From NCBI GenBank assembly GCA_045638545.1, contig JAZUBL010000020.1, forward strand, positions 1 to 50,951: a DNA stretch of 50,951 nt, read 5' to 3'. A model generated the notes under the pieces. The model was not told the origin of the DNA. It did no database searches and was given only the letters and a program-made list of their open reading frames with translations. Positions 23,704-31,770 of this stretch are shown piece after piece. Both the position numbers and the translations under genes were made by a program. Numbering within the stretch: position 1 is the first letter of the stretch; each line of letters starts with the position of its first letter. Source of the stretch: UMGS1071 sp045638545 (GTDB taxonomy: Bacteria > Bacillota > Clostridia > Oscillospirales > Acutalibacteraceae).

Positions 23704-24978
23704 TTATACGTTTGCCAGTGCCTGCTCGATATCTTCCAGAATATCCAGTGGATTTTCGATACCAACAGACAGACGGATCAGGTCAGCGCTTACGCCGCAC
23801 TCCAGCAGCTGCTCATCAGACAGCTGACGGTGGGTTGTGCTTGCAGGGTGCAGTACGCAGGTACGCAGGTCAGCAACGTGTGTTACAACGGATGCCAGCT
23901 TCAGGGAATCCATGAACTTTGTTGCGCTCTCTCTGCCGCCCTTGATACCGAAGGAGATAACACCGCAGGTGCCGTTTGGCATGTACTTCTGAGCCAGCTC
24001 ATAGTACTCGTTGCCTTCCAGACCTGGATAGTTTACCCAAGCGATCTTGTCATTGCCCTGCAGGTACTGTGCTACCTTCAGTGCATTGGAGCAATGTCTT
24101 TCCATACGGAGAGCCAGAGTTTCCAGACCAAGGTTCAGCAGGAATGCGTTCTGTGGAGCTGCCTGAGCGCCAAAGTCTCTCATCAGGTGGGTACGAGCCT
24201 TTGTGATGTAAGCAGCCTTACCAAAGCGCTCTGTGTAAATAACACCGTGATAGGACTCGTCCGGTGTGGTCAGTTCCGGGAACTTACCGTTGTCCCAGTT
24301 AAAGTTGCCGCTGTCAACAATAACGCCGCCAACCTGTGTTGCGTGGCCATCCATGTACTTTGTTGTGGAGTGGATTACGATATCAGCACCGAACTCGATT
24401 GGACGGAAGTTGATTGGTGTTGGGAATGTGTTGTCAACGATCAGCGGAACACCGTGTGCGTGTGCAGCATCTGCAAACAGACCGATATCTGTGATAACGA
24501 GAGATGGGTTTGCAATTGTCTCTGCAAATACGCAGCGTGTGTTCTCTTTGAATGCTGCATCCAGTTCTTCTCTTGTGGATGTTGGGGAAACGAATGTAAA
24601 TTCGATACCCATTTCAGCCATGGTCTTGTAGAACAGGTTGAAAGTACCGCCGTAAATTGCGCTGGAGCATACAACGTGACCGCCTGCGCGGCAGATGTTG
24701 AAGATGGACATCATAGATGCAGACTGACCGGATGCAGTAAGCAGCGCGCCAACGCCGCCTTCCATAGCAGCGATTTTCTGCTCTACAGCGTCAAGTGTTG
24801 GGTTGCCCAGACGTGTGTAGAAAAAGCCAGGTGCTTCCAGATCAAACAGTGCGCCCATTTCGTCGGAACTTTCGTAACGGAATGTGGTGCTCTGCACGAT
24901 CGGCACAACTCTAGGCTCGCCGTTCTTTGGGGAATAACCTGCATGGATACATGCGGTATCTGGTCTGTAATTGCTCAT
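23704..24978 (-). CDS. metY: O-acetylhomoserine sulfhydrylase (aminocarboxypropyltransferase)
   Basis: A PLP enzyme that makes homocysteine from O-acetylhomoserine and sulfide in methionine synthesis. The 424-aa length, the N-terminal DTACIHAGYSPKNGEPRVVPI and the PLP-lysine segment HSTTKYMDGHATQVGG fit the Cys/Met metabolism family, MetY branch. The C-terminal GVSADLIRLSVGIENPLDIL is conserved. A related cystathionine gamma-synthase would be shorter (about 380 aa). It lies 48 bp after the zinc-ribbon membrane protein gene. No SAM or T-box riboswitch fits in that gap. Confidence 0.93.
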   Translation of the reverse strand: MSNYRPDTACIHAGYSPKNGEPRVVPIVQSTTFRYESSDEMGALFDLEAPGFFYTRLGNPTLDAVEQKIAAMEGGVGALLTASGQSASMMSIFNICRAGGHVVCSSAIYGGTFNLFYKTMAEMGIEFTFVSPTSTREELDAAFKENTRCVFAETIANPSLVITDIGLFADAAHAHGVPLIVDNTFPTPINFRPIEFGADIVIHSTTKYMDGHATQVGGVIVDSGNFNWDNGKFPELTTPDESYHGVIYTERFGKAAYITKARTHLMRDFGAQAAPQNAFLLNLGLETLALRMERHCSNALKVAQYLQGNDKIAWVNYPGLEGNEYYELAQKYMPNGTCGVISFGIKGGRESATKFMDSLKLASVVTHVADLRTCVLHPASTTHRQLSDEQLLECGVSADLIRLSVGIENPLDILEDIEQALANV

Positions 24979-25026
24979 TTTGATCGTCCTTCCTTGTTTA
25001 TATTCAATACAATGATTGCTGATTGA

Positions 25027-25572
25027 TTAACCGAACAGTCCTTTAATCCAGCCGATGATGGCATCGGAGAAAAATACAACGCCCGCAATAACTGCGATAA
25101 CGGACAGGAATAACAGTAATCTGCCCAGCTTTTTCTTGCCCGGGCTCAGTTCTTCCTCCTGTTTCTGCTGACTCTTTGTTCCCACTGTAGAAGCAGTTGG
25201 AACAGCTTCTGCATGATACGTTGCTTTTGCTGGTTCATCCAGTGGTTTCAGGGTAACCTCTTCTGCAAAGTGGAAACCTTTCTCCTTTGCCACAGCTTTT
25301 GCCTTCTCATAGCAGTTATACGGCACAAGCACTTTGGCAATGTTGCCGCCGCTCATGGATTTATAAGAAGAAATGGAAACTTTTTTTGTCTCCAGTTCAA
25401 AGGCAACATTCTGGCTGCTTAACGCAGATAAGAGTTCCAGCAGTTCGCGCTCTTTGTCTGCAACAAGCAGAATTTTATCTTCTGCCTGCGGTGTGCGCAA
25501 TTCTGACTGGCAGGCTTTGCAGGCAGATTCTAAACCAGCCTGCAGGGTGTGGCATTTTGGGCAATAACTCAC
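25027..25572 (-). CDS. Zinc-ribbon membrane protein with a DUF2007-like domain
   Basis: The 181-aa product begins with a zinc ribbon, C-P-K-C (residues 4-7) and C-K-A-C (18-21). A domain of about 80 residues follows (KILLVADKERELLELLSALSSQ...VAKEKGFHF) that looks like the ferredoxin-like DUF2007 signal-transducing fold. A polar linker and one C-terminal membrane segment (about 154-176) finish it. It is likely a tail-anchored cytoplasmic protein of unknown function. The start is GTG 25570-25572, with GGAAGTGA upstream. A good promoter at 25621-25650 precedes it, and metY may be co-transcribed. Confidence 0.7.
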   Translation of the reverse strand: MSYCPKCHTLQAGLESACKACQSELRTPQAEDKILLVADKERELLELLSALSSQNVAFELETKKVSISSYKSMSGGNIAKVLVPYNCYEKAKAVAKEKGFHFAEEVTLKPLDEPAKATYHAEAVPTASTVGTKSQQKQEEELSPGKKKLGRLLLFLSVIAVIAGVVFFSDAIIGWIKGLFG

Positions 25573-25620
25573 TTGGTTTCACTTCCGTTTTCTGTATTTT
25601 TCATAAAAACTGTCAGAGTA

Positions 25621-25650
25621 ATCATACCATAGTTCTCCGTTATTTGACAA
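25621..25650 (-). promoter_or_regulatory. Sigma-A promoter of the zinc-ribbon gene (and possibly metY)
   Basis: On the minus strand TTGTCA (25645-25650) and TATGAT (25621-25626) with an 18-bp spacer, about 49 bp before the GTG start. Confidence 0.75.
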
Positions 25651-25670
25651 CCCTTCTTTTCAGAAAAAGC

Positions 25671-26243
25671 CTACAATAACAGTGGCTGCAGCTGTTTTCC
25701 CTGCAGTGCAGCCTCGATTGCCGGCAGTAGTCTCGAAAAATCTGCTATAACAGAGGTTGGTTTTTTTGCACTGTCATCCTGCCCCATCGGCGTAAAATAA
25801 AGATTTTTCATGTTCATCAGCTTACCGATATTCATCGCAGAACCGGACAATGCATCATTGGTAGCCATAGCCAGCAGTACCGGGATCTGGTTGCGGAGGC
25901 TGGATTTTACTGCCATAGTCACAGGGGTATCTGTAATGCCGTTCGCCAGTTTTGCTGCCGTATTGCCTGTACATGGGCACACCACCATAATATCTGCCAG
26001 CTTTTTCGGTCCAATTGGCTCTGCTCCTACGATCGTTCGAATAATCGGCTTGCCGCAGAGCTTTTCCACTTTCTCCACCCAATCTGCAGCCTTGCCGAAT
26101 CTTGTATCGCAGCTGCAGGCATTGCCGGACATTACCGGCAGCACGTCATACCCTGCATGGATCAGCGCCTCCAGCTGTTCCACAGCTTTTGAGAACGTGC
26201 AGAACGAGCCGCACATTGCAAAACCAACGCGCTCCTTTTTCAA
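25671..26243 (-). CDS. dpaB: Dipicolinate synthase subunit B
   Basis: DpaB is the flavoprotein-like partner of DpaA in making dipicolinic acid, the calcium chelator of the spore core, in the mother cell. The 190-aa product shows the flavoprotein fold pattern: GFAMCGSFCTFSKAVEQLE at the N-terminus, PIGPKKLADIMVVCPCTGNTAAKLANGITDTPVTMAVKS and the LATNDALSGSAMNIGKLMN segment. It follows dpaA after 6 bp. Presence of this pair is strong evidence for endospore formation. Confidence 0.94.
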   Translation of the reverse strand: MKKERVGFAMCGSFCTFSKAVEQLEALIHAGYDVLPVMSGNACSCDTRFGKAADWVEKVEKLCGKPIIRTIVGAEPIGPKKLADIMVVCPCTGNTAAKLANGITDTPVTMAVKSSLRNQIPVLLAMATNDALSGSAMNIGKLMNMKNLYFTPMGQDDSAKKPTSVIADFSRLLPAIEAALQGKQLQPLLL

Positions 26244-26249
26244 ACGTAA

Positions 26250-27101
26250 TCACTCCTCCAACATGGTCAAAATGGTATCTCGAATAATCTCTCCTGCCGT
26301 TTTGGGCGAGAATCGCCCCGGCAGAGCAGGTGCTTTGATAATAGCACGGGAAAGCGCCTCCCCGGCTGCAAAATCAAAGCCCCACGGTGCAGACGCAAGT
26401 TCTATAGCCGTGCAGGCCGGCGGCAGTTTTGCTATGGAGTCTGCCGGAAAAATCATCGCAGGCACTGTATTGAAAATAAAATCATAATCCAGATCTTTGC
26501 GCACTTCAGAGAGCGGCACAGGGTGATACCCACTGCAGCGAATCCAGGATAACGCTTCCGGTTTTCGTGCTGCCGCCCATACGTCAGCACCAAGCGCAGC
26601 CAGACTTTTGCACAATACCTGTCCGATTCGTCCAAAACCGGTAACAAGACAGCGGCTGCCCTGCAGCGTCCGCTCTGAGGAGGTTATTGCAATAGCCAGC
26701 GCACCTTCCACCGTAGGAACGGCATTGCGGATCGCAAAACTTTCCTCTTTCGAGTAATCAAGGCAGTGCACTTCTGCCCAACGGTGATCAGCCTGCAGGA
26801 GCCGCTCCTTCATTCCAGCAAAGACCTGTTTTCCTTTCAGCTGTTCTGCAAGACCACTGCCAAGGAGCAGAACCTCTTTATTTTGCGGTGCAAACAGCGT
26901 TTTGCCGTCAATCGTTACCGGCAGCGGCAGAATAAAACAATCACACTGTTTCAGCAGATCCTCCATAGGAAGGGAAGGGATCGAACTGGACACGTTCAAT
27001 CCCCATACCGAAACGGCAAATCCTGCCGCATGTAAAGATTCCGCCAGACAACTCTGCCGCCGGTCACCACCGCAAACCGCAATCTGTTTGATTTCTTCCA
27101 T
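26250..27101 (-). CDS. dpaA: Dipicolinate synthase subunit A
   Basis: DpaA is the NAD(P)-dependent subunit converting the tetrahydrodipicolinate-derived precursor to dipicolinate in sporulating mother cells. The 283-aa product has an N-terminal domain with AVCGGDRRQSCLAESLHAAGF and a Rossmann domain CLVTGFGRIGQVLCKSLAALGADV (about residues 148-170). The start is ATG 27099-27101, with AGGGGGAGG 7 nt upstream. A 12-codon extension of the open frame lacks a ribosome site. Upstream lies a sequence matching a sporulation sigma factor -10 element. Confidence 0.93.
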   Translation of the reverse strand: MEEIKQIAVCGGDRRQSCLAESLHAAGFAVSVWGLNVSSSIPSLPMEDLLKQCDCFILPLPVTIDGKTLFAPQNKEVLLLGSGLAEQLKGKQVFAGMKERLLQADHRWAEVHCLDYSKEESFAIRNAVPTVEGALAIAITSSERTLQGSRCLVTGFGRIGQVLCKSLAALGADVWAAARKPEALSWIRCSGYHPVPLSEVRKDLDYDFIFNTVPAMIFPADSIAKLPPACTAIELASAPWGFDFAAGEALSRAIIKAPALPGRFSPKTAGEIIRDTILTMLEE

Positions 27102-27149
27102 TGCAAAGCCTCCCCCTTTTAAGTACCGCAGGATCATCGTGATTTATGC

Positions 27150-27158
27150 TATATTATG
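27150..27158 (-). promoter_or_regulatory. Candidate sigma-K/sigma-E -10 element before dpaA
   Basis: The minus strand reads CATAATATA, matching the sigma-K -10 consensus CATANNNTA exactly, about 49 bp before the dpaA start. AC-containing sequence lies about 17-18 bp upstream of it. B. subtilis dpaA is sigma-K dependent. The match is short, so this is suggestive only. Confidence 0.4.
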
Positions 27159-27381
27159 AGATTTTCACTTTGTATGTGCATGAAAGCATTTTTGCAATTC
27201 AGATAAAAATATAACTTTATTCCACACAGAAAAATGATATTTCACTGTAAAATCGTGCTGTTTTTCATCCGTTCAGTACCATCGATAAAATCAGGCTTCC
27301 GGATATTCCCAGAACTGTTAAAATGCAGTTAAGAATAATTTATTAATTTTTCTTTTCTATAGTGCAATGGCTGTAAAATTA
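27159..27381. other. AT-rich intergenic region between divergent dpaA and murC
   Basis: About 220 bp with no open frame of note and no convincing RNA structure. It separates the dpaA sporulation-type promoter from the murC promoter. Confidence 0.6.
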
Positions 27382-27390
27382 TGTTATAAT
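27382..27390 (+). promoter_or_regulatory. Extended -10 promoter of murC
   Basis: TGTTATAAT (27382-27390) is an extended -10 element, with GTGCAA 17 bp upstream as a weak -35, 63 bp before murC. Confidence 0.65.
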
Positions 27391-27453
27391 AGCCAATTGA
27401 AACGAAATACTGTTATTACGACGACTATAATCTCACTTAAGGAGTAATCAGAT

Positions 27454-28833
27454 ATGCCAATGCACAATCTGTTAGATCACATCAAGAAAATTCACTTTGT
27501 CGGCATCGGCGGCTCCGGCATGAGCCCAATTGCCGAGATTCTTCATAATAAAGGCTTTATCATCACCGGTTCCGATGCAAATGAATCCGAAAACCTGGCA
27601 CGTGTACGTTCCTGCGGCATTCCGGTTTCCATCGGCCATAATGCAGAGAACGTAGGCGATGCGGACGCTGTTGTTTATACCGCTGCTGTAAAACAGGATA
27701 ACCCGGAACTGACTGCTGCTGCAAAGAAGCACATTCCACTCATTGAGCGTGCAGTAATGCTGGGCATTCTTACCCACCGTTATGACAATGCGATCGCAGT
27801 TTCCGGTACCCACGGCAAAACTTCCACTACAGCAATGATCACACAGGTGCTCATTACCGGTGACAAAGACCCTTCCGCAATCATCGGCGGCCGTCTGCCG
27901 CTGATCCAGAGCAATGCCCGCGTTGGTAAATCCGAAACCATTGTATGCGAGGCCTGCGAATATGTGGATACTTTCCTCCACCTTGACCCGGCAATTTCTG
28001 TGATCCTCAATGTAGACGGTGACCACCTGGAATACTTTGGCACCATTGAAAATATCATCAAGTCTTTCAACAAGTTTGCAAAGCTGACCTCTGACACACT
28101 GGTGGTAAACGGTGATGACGAGAATTCTCTGAAATCTGTAGAGGATATTACAGATAGAAAAATCATTACATTCGGTACAGGCGAAGAAAACGAGTACCGC
28201 GCTGTAAACCCTGTGCTCAATGAGCACTACGGCTACACCTACACACTGATGCACAAGGGCGAAAAGCTGACAGACATCGTGCTGACTGTACCTGGCCAGC
28301 ACAACCTGATGAACTCTCTGGCTGCAGCGGCTACCTGCCACTACTGCGGCGTAACACCGGAGAAAATTGCAGAAGGTCTCCATGCATTTACCGGTGTACA
28401 CCGCCGTTTTGAGATCCTCGGCAAATTCAACGGCATCACCGTAGCAGATGACTTTGCCCATCACCCAACAGAACTGCGCGTTACACTGTCTGCTGCAATG
28501 CAGATGGGTTTCAATAAGGTATGGGCTGTATTCCAGCCGCACACCTATTCCCGCACTTACCTGCTGATGGATGATTTTGCAGAAGCACTGGCAATTCCGG
28601 ACCGTGTTGTTATGACAGAGATCCTTGCAGTGCGCGAAACAAACACTTACAACGTATACAGCCAGGATCTGGTTGACCGCGTGCCAAACAGCTGCTGCTT
28701 TGACAGCTTTGAAAAGATCACAGATCATATCATCGCTAACGCACAGCCGGGCGACCTGGTTATCACACTGGGCGGCGGCAATATTTACCGCTGCGCATAC
28801 CAGATTCGTGACAGATATAAAGAAATGCAGTAA
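27454..28833 (+). CDS. murC: UDP-N-acetylmuramate-L-alanine ligase
   Basis: Adds L-alanine to UDP-MurNAc, the first step of the peptidoglycan stem peptide, with ATP. The 459-aa Mur ligase has HFVGIGGSGMSPIA (UDP-binding, about residues 14-27), the ATP P-loop GTHGKTSTTAM (about 113-123), NVDGDHLEYF, the HRRFE element and DDFAHHPTE. AAGGAG lies about 9 nt before the ATG; a second ATG two codons later is possible. Its own promoter and terminator make it monocistronic. Confidence 0.97.
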   Translation: MPMHNLLDHIKKIHFVGIGGSGMSPIAEILHNKGFIITGSDANESENLARVRSCGIPVSIGHNAENVGDADAVVYTAAVKQDNPELTAAAKKHIPLIERAVMLGILTHRYDNAIAVSGTHGKTSTTAMITQVLITGDKDPSAIIGGRLPLIQSNARVGKSETIVCEACEYVDTFLHLDPAISVILNVDGDHLEYFGTIENIIKSFNKFAKLTSDTLVVNGDDENSLKSVEDITDRKIITFGTGEENEYRAVNPVLNEHYGYTYTLMHKGEKLTDIVLTVPGQHNLMNSLAAAATCHYCGVTPEKIAEGLHAFTGVHRRFEILGKFNGITVADDFAHHPTELRVTLSAAMQMGFNKVWAVFQPHTYSRTYLLMDDFAEALAIPDRVVMTEILAVRETNTYNVYSQDLVDRVPNSCCFDSFEKITDHIIANAQPGDLVITLGGGNIYRCAYQIRDRYKEMQ

Positions 28834-28840
28834 CTGCAAA

Positions 28841-28873
28841 GAGCACCACCTTTTCGGGTGGTGTTCTTTTTTT
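28841..28873 (+). terminator. Terminator of murC
   Basis: GAGCACCACC (28841-28850) pairs with GGTGGTGTTC (28857-28866), followed by eight Ts. Confidence 0.9.
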
Positions 28874-28875
28874 GC

Positions 28876-28908
28876 ATAAAAAAGCCTGACGGCAATTGGT
28901 CAGGCTTT
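28876..28908 (-). terminator. Terminator of trxB
   Basis: On the minus strand AAAGCCTGAC pairs with GTCAGGCTTT (28881-28890 and 28899-28908), with Ts after it. Confidence 0.88.
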
Positions 28909-28916
28909 CTCTCATG

Positions 28917-29837
28917 TTATTTATTTTTTTCCAGCAGATATTTTTCTGCCATGGTAGCTGCCACAGCGCCATCGCTTGCAGCGGTAATCACCTGACGCAG
29001 CGGTTTTCTGCGCAGGTCACCGGCAGCATAAACACCAGGAATCTCCGTCTGTGTTGTTTCATCGGCAGGAATATAGCCGCCCTCATCCAATGTCAGAAGA
29101 TCTTTTACCAGTTCCGTATTCGGCACAGTACCAACAGCCGCAAACACACCATCAACAGCCAGTTCTCTGCCGCTGCTCAACTTCAGGGCATTGACCTTCA
29201 TTTCACCACAGATTTCTGCCACAGTTTCGTTCAGCACAAACTCAATGTTCTCTGTGTTCTTTGCCAGTTCCACATAAATCGGAGAAGCGCGGAATTCATC
29301 ACGGCGGTGAATCAGATAAACTTTTGCACTTGTTTTTGCAAGAACAAGAGCATCTTCCAGCGCTGTGTTGCCGCCGCCAACTACCGCTACAGTTTTGTTG
29401 CGGAAAAACATACCATCACAGGTTGCACAGTAAGAAACGCCCCTGCCCCGGAAGGTATCTTCACCCGGCACGCCAAGCGGCTTTGGCGAAGCGCCCATGG
29501 CCAGAACAACTGTCTTTGCATACAGTTCTGTTTCGTCTGCCAGGGTAACCTTCTTTGGTTCTTCTGCTAAAGCAAGGGCAATCACTTCGTTTGTTACGGT
29601 TTCTGCACCAAAGTGCTCTGCCTGTGCTTTCATTTTGTCGCCCAGCTCAAAACCACCCATGCCGACACCTGCACCTGGGTAGTTATCAATTTCCATAGTG
29701 TTGGTCATCTGACCGCCTGCCATGCCGCGCTCAATAATTAAAGTTTTCAGACCGCCGCGTGCACCATAAAGGCCGGCTGCATAACCTGCAGGGCCACCGC
29801 CGATAATAAGAATATCATATAAATTCTGTCCGTTCAT
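28917..29837 (-). CDS. trxB: Thioredoxin-disulfide reductase
   Basis: FAD/NADPH enzyme that keeps thioredoxin reduced. The 306-aa protein shows the FAD motif IIGGGPAGYAAGLYGARGG, the redox-active CATC in GVSYCATCDGMFF, the NADPH motif VVGGGNTALEDALVLA and the closing GVYAAGDLRRKPLRQVITAASDGAVAA. The start is ATG 29835-29837, with CAGGAGAACG upstream; the open frame extends another 24 codons without support. It is monocistronic, with its own promoter and terminator. The thioredoxin gene is not in the window. Confidence 0.95.
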   Translation of the reverse strand: MNGQNLYDILIIGGGPAGYAAGLYGARGGLKTLIIERGMAGGQMTNTMEIDNYPGAGVGMGGFELGDKMKAQAEHFGAETVTNEVIALALAEEPKKVTLADETELYAKTVVLAMGASPKPLGVPGEDTFRGRGVSYCATCDGMFFRNKTVAVVGGGNTALEDALVLAKTSAKVYLIHRRDEFRASPIYVELAKNTENIEFVLNETVAEICGEMKVNALKLSSGRELAVDGVFAAVGTVPNTELVKDLLTLDEGGYIPADETTQTEIPGVYAAGDLRRKPLRQVITAASDGAVAATMAEKYLLEKNK

Positions 29838-29947
29838 TGTCGTTCTCCTGTTATGAAAAATAGAATGTTCTGAATTATCAAGTACCAGAATAAGAATGAA
29901 TATATGCACTGCTAATATTAGGATTCATTCTCATTTTGCATGATTAT

Positions 29948-29977
29948 AGTATAACGCATTTTTCGAAAATTTTGCAA
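29948..29977 (-). promoter_or_regulatory. Promoter of trxB
   Basis: On the minus strand TTGCAA (29972-29977) and TATACT (29948-29953) with an 18-bp spacer, about 110 bp before trxB. The leader between has no clear structure. Confidence 0.6.
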
Positions 29978-30023
29978 ATAAATTATGAATATTTTAAAGA
30001 ATTTAATGAATTTTCGATAACAG

Positions 30024-30052
30024 TTGACTTCTCCCCTGCTGAGCGGTAAAAT
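30024..30052 (+). promoter_or_regulatory. Sigma-A promoter of the DUF1292 gene
   Basis: TTGACT (30024-30029) and TAAAAT (30047-30052) with a 17-bp spacer, about 35 bp before the start codon. Confidence 0.82.
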
Positions 30053-30087
30053 ATAAGAATCACTTTTTAGAATAGGAGTTGAATACC

Positions 30088-30387
30088 ATGGATGAACAAA
30101 ATATGGATCTGTTGACTCTCATCGACGATGAGGGTAATGAGCATGAATTCGAAATCCTCGACGCAATAGAGACTGAGGAAGGCTGCTTCTATGCACTGCT
30201 GCCTACCTTCACTGAGCCAGGCGACGCACTGGAGGCTGAAACTTACTACATCTTCGAAGTAATTGAAGAAGATGGCGAAGAACAGCTTGCTGAAGTTGAA
30301 GACGAAGCTCTGCTGGATAAGCTGGCTGAGATCTTCGAGGCTCGCTTTGACGAGATGTACGAAGTTGAGGGCGAGCTGGAAAGCTAA
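30088..30387 (+). CDS. DUF1292 family acidic protein
   Basis: A 99-aa, strongly acidic protein of the DUF1292 family (YrzB type), recognised by LLTLIDDEGNEHEFEILDAIE, CFYALLPTF and the segment EEDGEEQLAEVEDEALLDKLAEIFEARFDE. Function is unknown. In Firmicutes it often follows yrrK/yqgF and alaS, but here it is alone with its own promoter. ATG 30088 is chosen because AGGAG lies 9 nt upstream. A TTG three codons earlier is too close to that site. Confidence 0.88.
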   Translation: MDEQNMDLLTLIDDEGNEHEFEILDAIETEEGCFYALLPTFTEPGDALEAETYYIFEVIEEDGEEQLAEVEDEALLDKLAEIFEARFDEMYEVEGELES

Positions 30388-30552
30388 GCCTTTCAGCTGT
30401 GTTTTCTGAAAATTGTGCAAAAAACTGTCAAGCGGTGATTTGCACATAAATTTTACAATTTTTTCGTTATTTATTTTCTCAGATTCATTTCTTTATTTTC
30501 TTTTATAGAAATAAAAATAAAATAAATCGTGATAAAATAACGTCAATGAAAT

Positions 30553-30742
30553 AAAGATCCTGCCTGGTTCGCGGACCGTTGCATAGTAACCCTACAACCT
30601 TTAAATCGGGAATTGGTCTCCAATGACGGACTGCAGACCTCCCGGCTTCGGTCGGAAGAAGGGAGCACGAACCCACTGGGATAATACCCACCTGCTTTTC
30701 CAGTAGCAGGTTATTCTAGCACATTACGGCTGGGCGGGCTTT
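30553..30742 (+). ncRNA. ssrS: 6S RNA candidate
   Basis: 6S RNA binds sigma-A RNA polymerase and mimics an open promoter, damping transcription in stationary phase. The 190-nt segment has a closing stem (AAAG 30553-30556 with CTTT 30739-30742; after a 2-nt bulge, CCTGCCTGG 30559-30567 with 30730-30738, including G-T pairs). GGTTCGC follows near the 5' end, then a large internal bubble with CCTACAACCTTT on one strand and ACCCACCTGC on the other, a small bubble-side hairpin (ACCTGC/GCAGGT) and a long apical arm. These match what I know of clostridial 6S RNAs. It has no protein-coding signal. An intrinsic terminator follows at 30755. Confidence 0.72.
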
Positions 30743-30754
30743 ACTTTAACAATT

Positions 30755-30792
30755 CAAGGTCCCTGGTTTTTCTACCAGGGGCCTTTTCTTTC
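30755..30792 (+). terminator. Terminator after the 6S RNA candidate
   Basis: GGTCCCTGG (30758-30766) pairs with CCAGGGGCC (30775-30783) and is followed by TTTTCTTTCT. Confidence 0.88.
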
Positions 30793-30839
30793 TGTTGAAT
30801 TTATTTTAAACAAACTATTATTTTTGAGAGGAGTCATCT

Positions 30840-31709
30840 ATGGCAAACTACCGCATTTTAACCGATTCCACTGCTGATCTGATCGCCTGTGATGTTCAGG
30901 AACTTGACGTAACTGTCATCCCGATGGAAATCATCGTTGACGGCGTACCTTACATGCACGATCCGGAAGGCAAGGAACTTTCTACCGAGAATTTTTATCA
31001 GATGCTGCGAGAGGGAAAAACTTCCACTACTTCTCAGATTCCAATCGCTGTTTACGAAGACTGGTTCCGTCCTGTTCTGGAAGAAGGAGAAGATCTCCTG
31101 TTCATCTGCCTCTCTTCCGGTCTGACAGGCAGCTACAACAATGCATCTCTGGCAGCAAAAGAAATGATGGAACAGTTCCCGGAACGTAAGGTACTGGTCA
31201 TAGACTCCCTTGCTGCCACACGCGCAGAGTCACTTCTGGTAGAAGAAGCTTCTGCACTCCGCAAGGAAGGCAAATCTCTGGAATATGTTTACAACTGGGT
31301 GCTGGAATCCCGCGAAAATGTACGCCACTGGTTTACCGTAGACGACCTGAATCACCTAAAGCGCGGCGGCAGAATCTCCGCTGCCTCTGCTCTCATCGGC
31401 GGCATGCTGAGCATCAAGCCAATCATCAGTGTAGATGAGAAAGGCAAGCTGTTTACAGTGGACAAGGTACGCGGCCGCAAGGCTTCCATGGATTTTGTAC
31501 TGGACCGCTTTGTGGAAGAACACATTCCAGACCGCGGCACCATCTATGTTGTACACGGTGACTGCATGGAAGATGCTGAGTACTGCATGAAACAGATTAA
31601 AGAAAGAACCGGCGCAAAAAATGTAAAGATCAGATCTATCGGCCCGGTTATCGGCTCTCACTCCGGCCCAAGTATTGTTGGCATTGGTTTTATGGGCAAA
31701 AAGCAGTAA
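30840..31709 (+). CDS. DegV family fatty-acid-binding protein
   Basis: DegV proteins bind a fatty acid; in several Gram-positives (FakB) they present it to a FakA kinase for phospholipid synthesis. The 289-aa length fits. Motifs are TDSTADL (residues 7-13) at the start, a TSQIP loop, LSSGLTGSYNNA, FTVDDLNHLKRGGRISA and IGSHSGPSIVGIGFMG at the C-terminus. FakA is not in this window. GAGAGGAG precedes the ATG. The gene lies just after the 6S RNA terminator and ends in its own terminator. Confidence 0.9.
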   Translation: MANYRILTDSTADLIACDVQELDVTVIPMEIIVDGVPYMHDPEGKELSTENFYQMLREGKTSTTSQIPIAVYEDWFRPVLEEGEDLLFICLSSGLTGSYNNASLAAKEMMEQFPERKVLVIDSLAATRAESLLVEEASALRKEGKSLEYVYNWVLESRENVRHWFTVDDLNHLKRGGRISAASALIGGMLSIKPIISVDEKGKLFTVDKVRGRKASMDFVLDRFVEEHIPDRGTIYVVHGDCMEDAEYCMKQIKERTGAKNVKIRSIGPVIGSHSGPSIVGIGFMGKKQ

Positions 31710-31730
31710 ACGCAAAAACTGAATCAATAA

Positions 31731-31767
31731 AAAAAGAACCTGCAGAATTTCTGCAGGTTCTTTTTTT
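31731..31767. terminator. Bidirectional terminator, DegV gene and FecE-type gene
   Basis: A near-perfect palindrome AAAGAACCTGCAGA/TCTGCAGGTTCTTT with A and T runs on its sides lies between convergent genes. Confidence 0.92.
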
Positions 31768-31770
31768 ATG

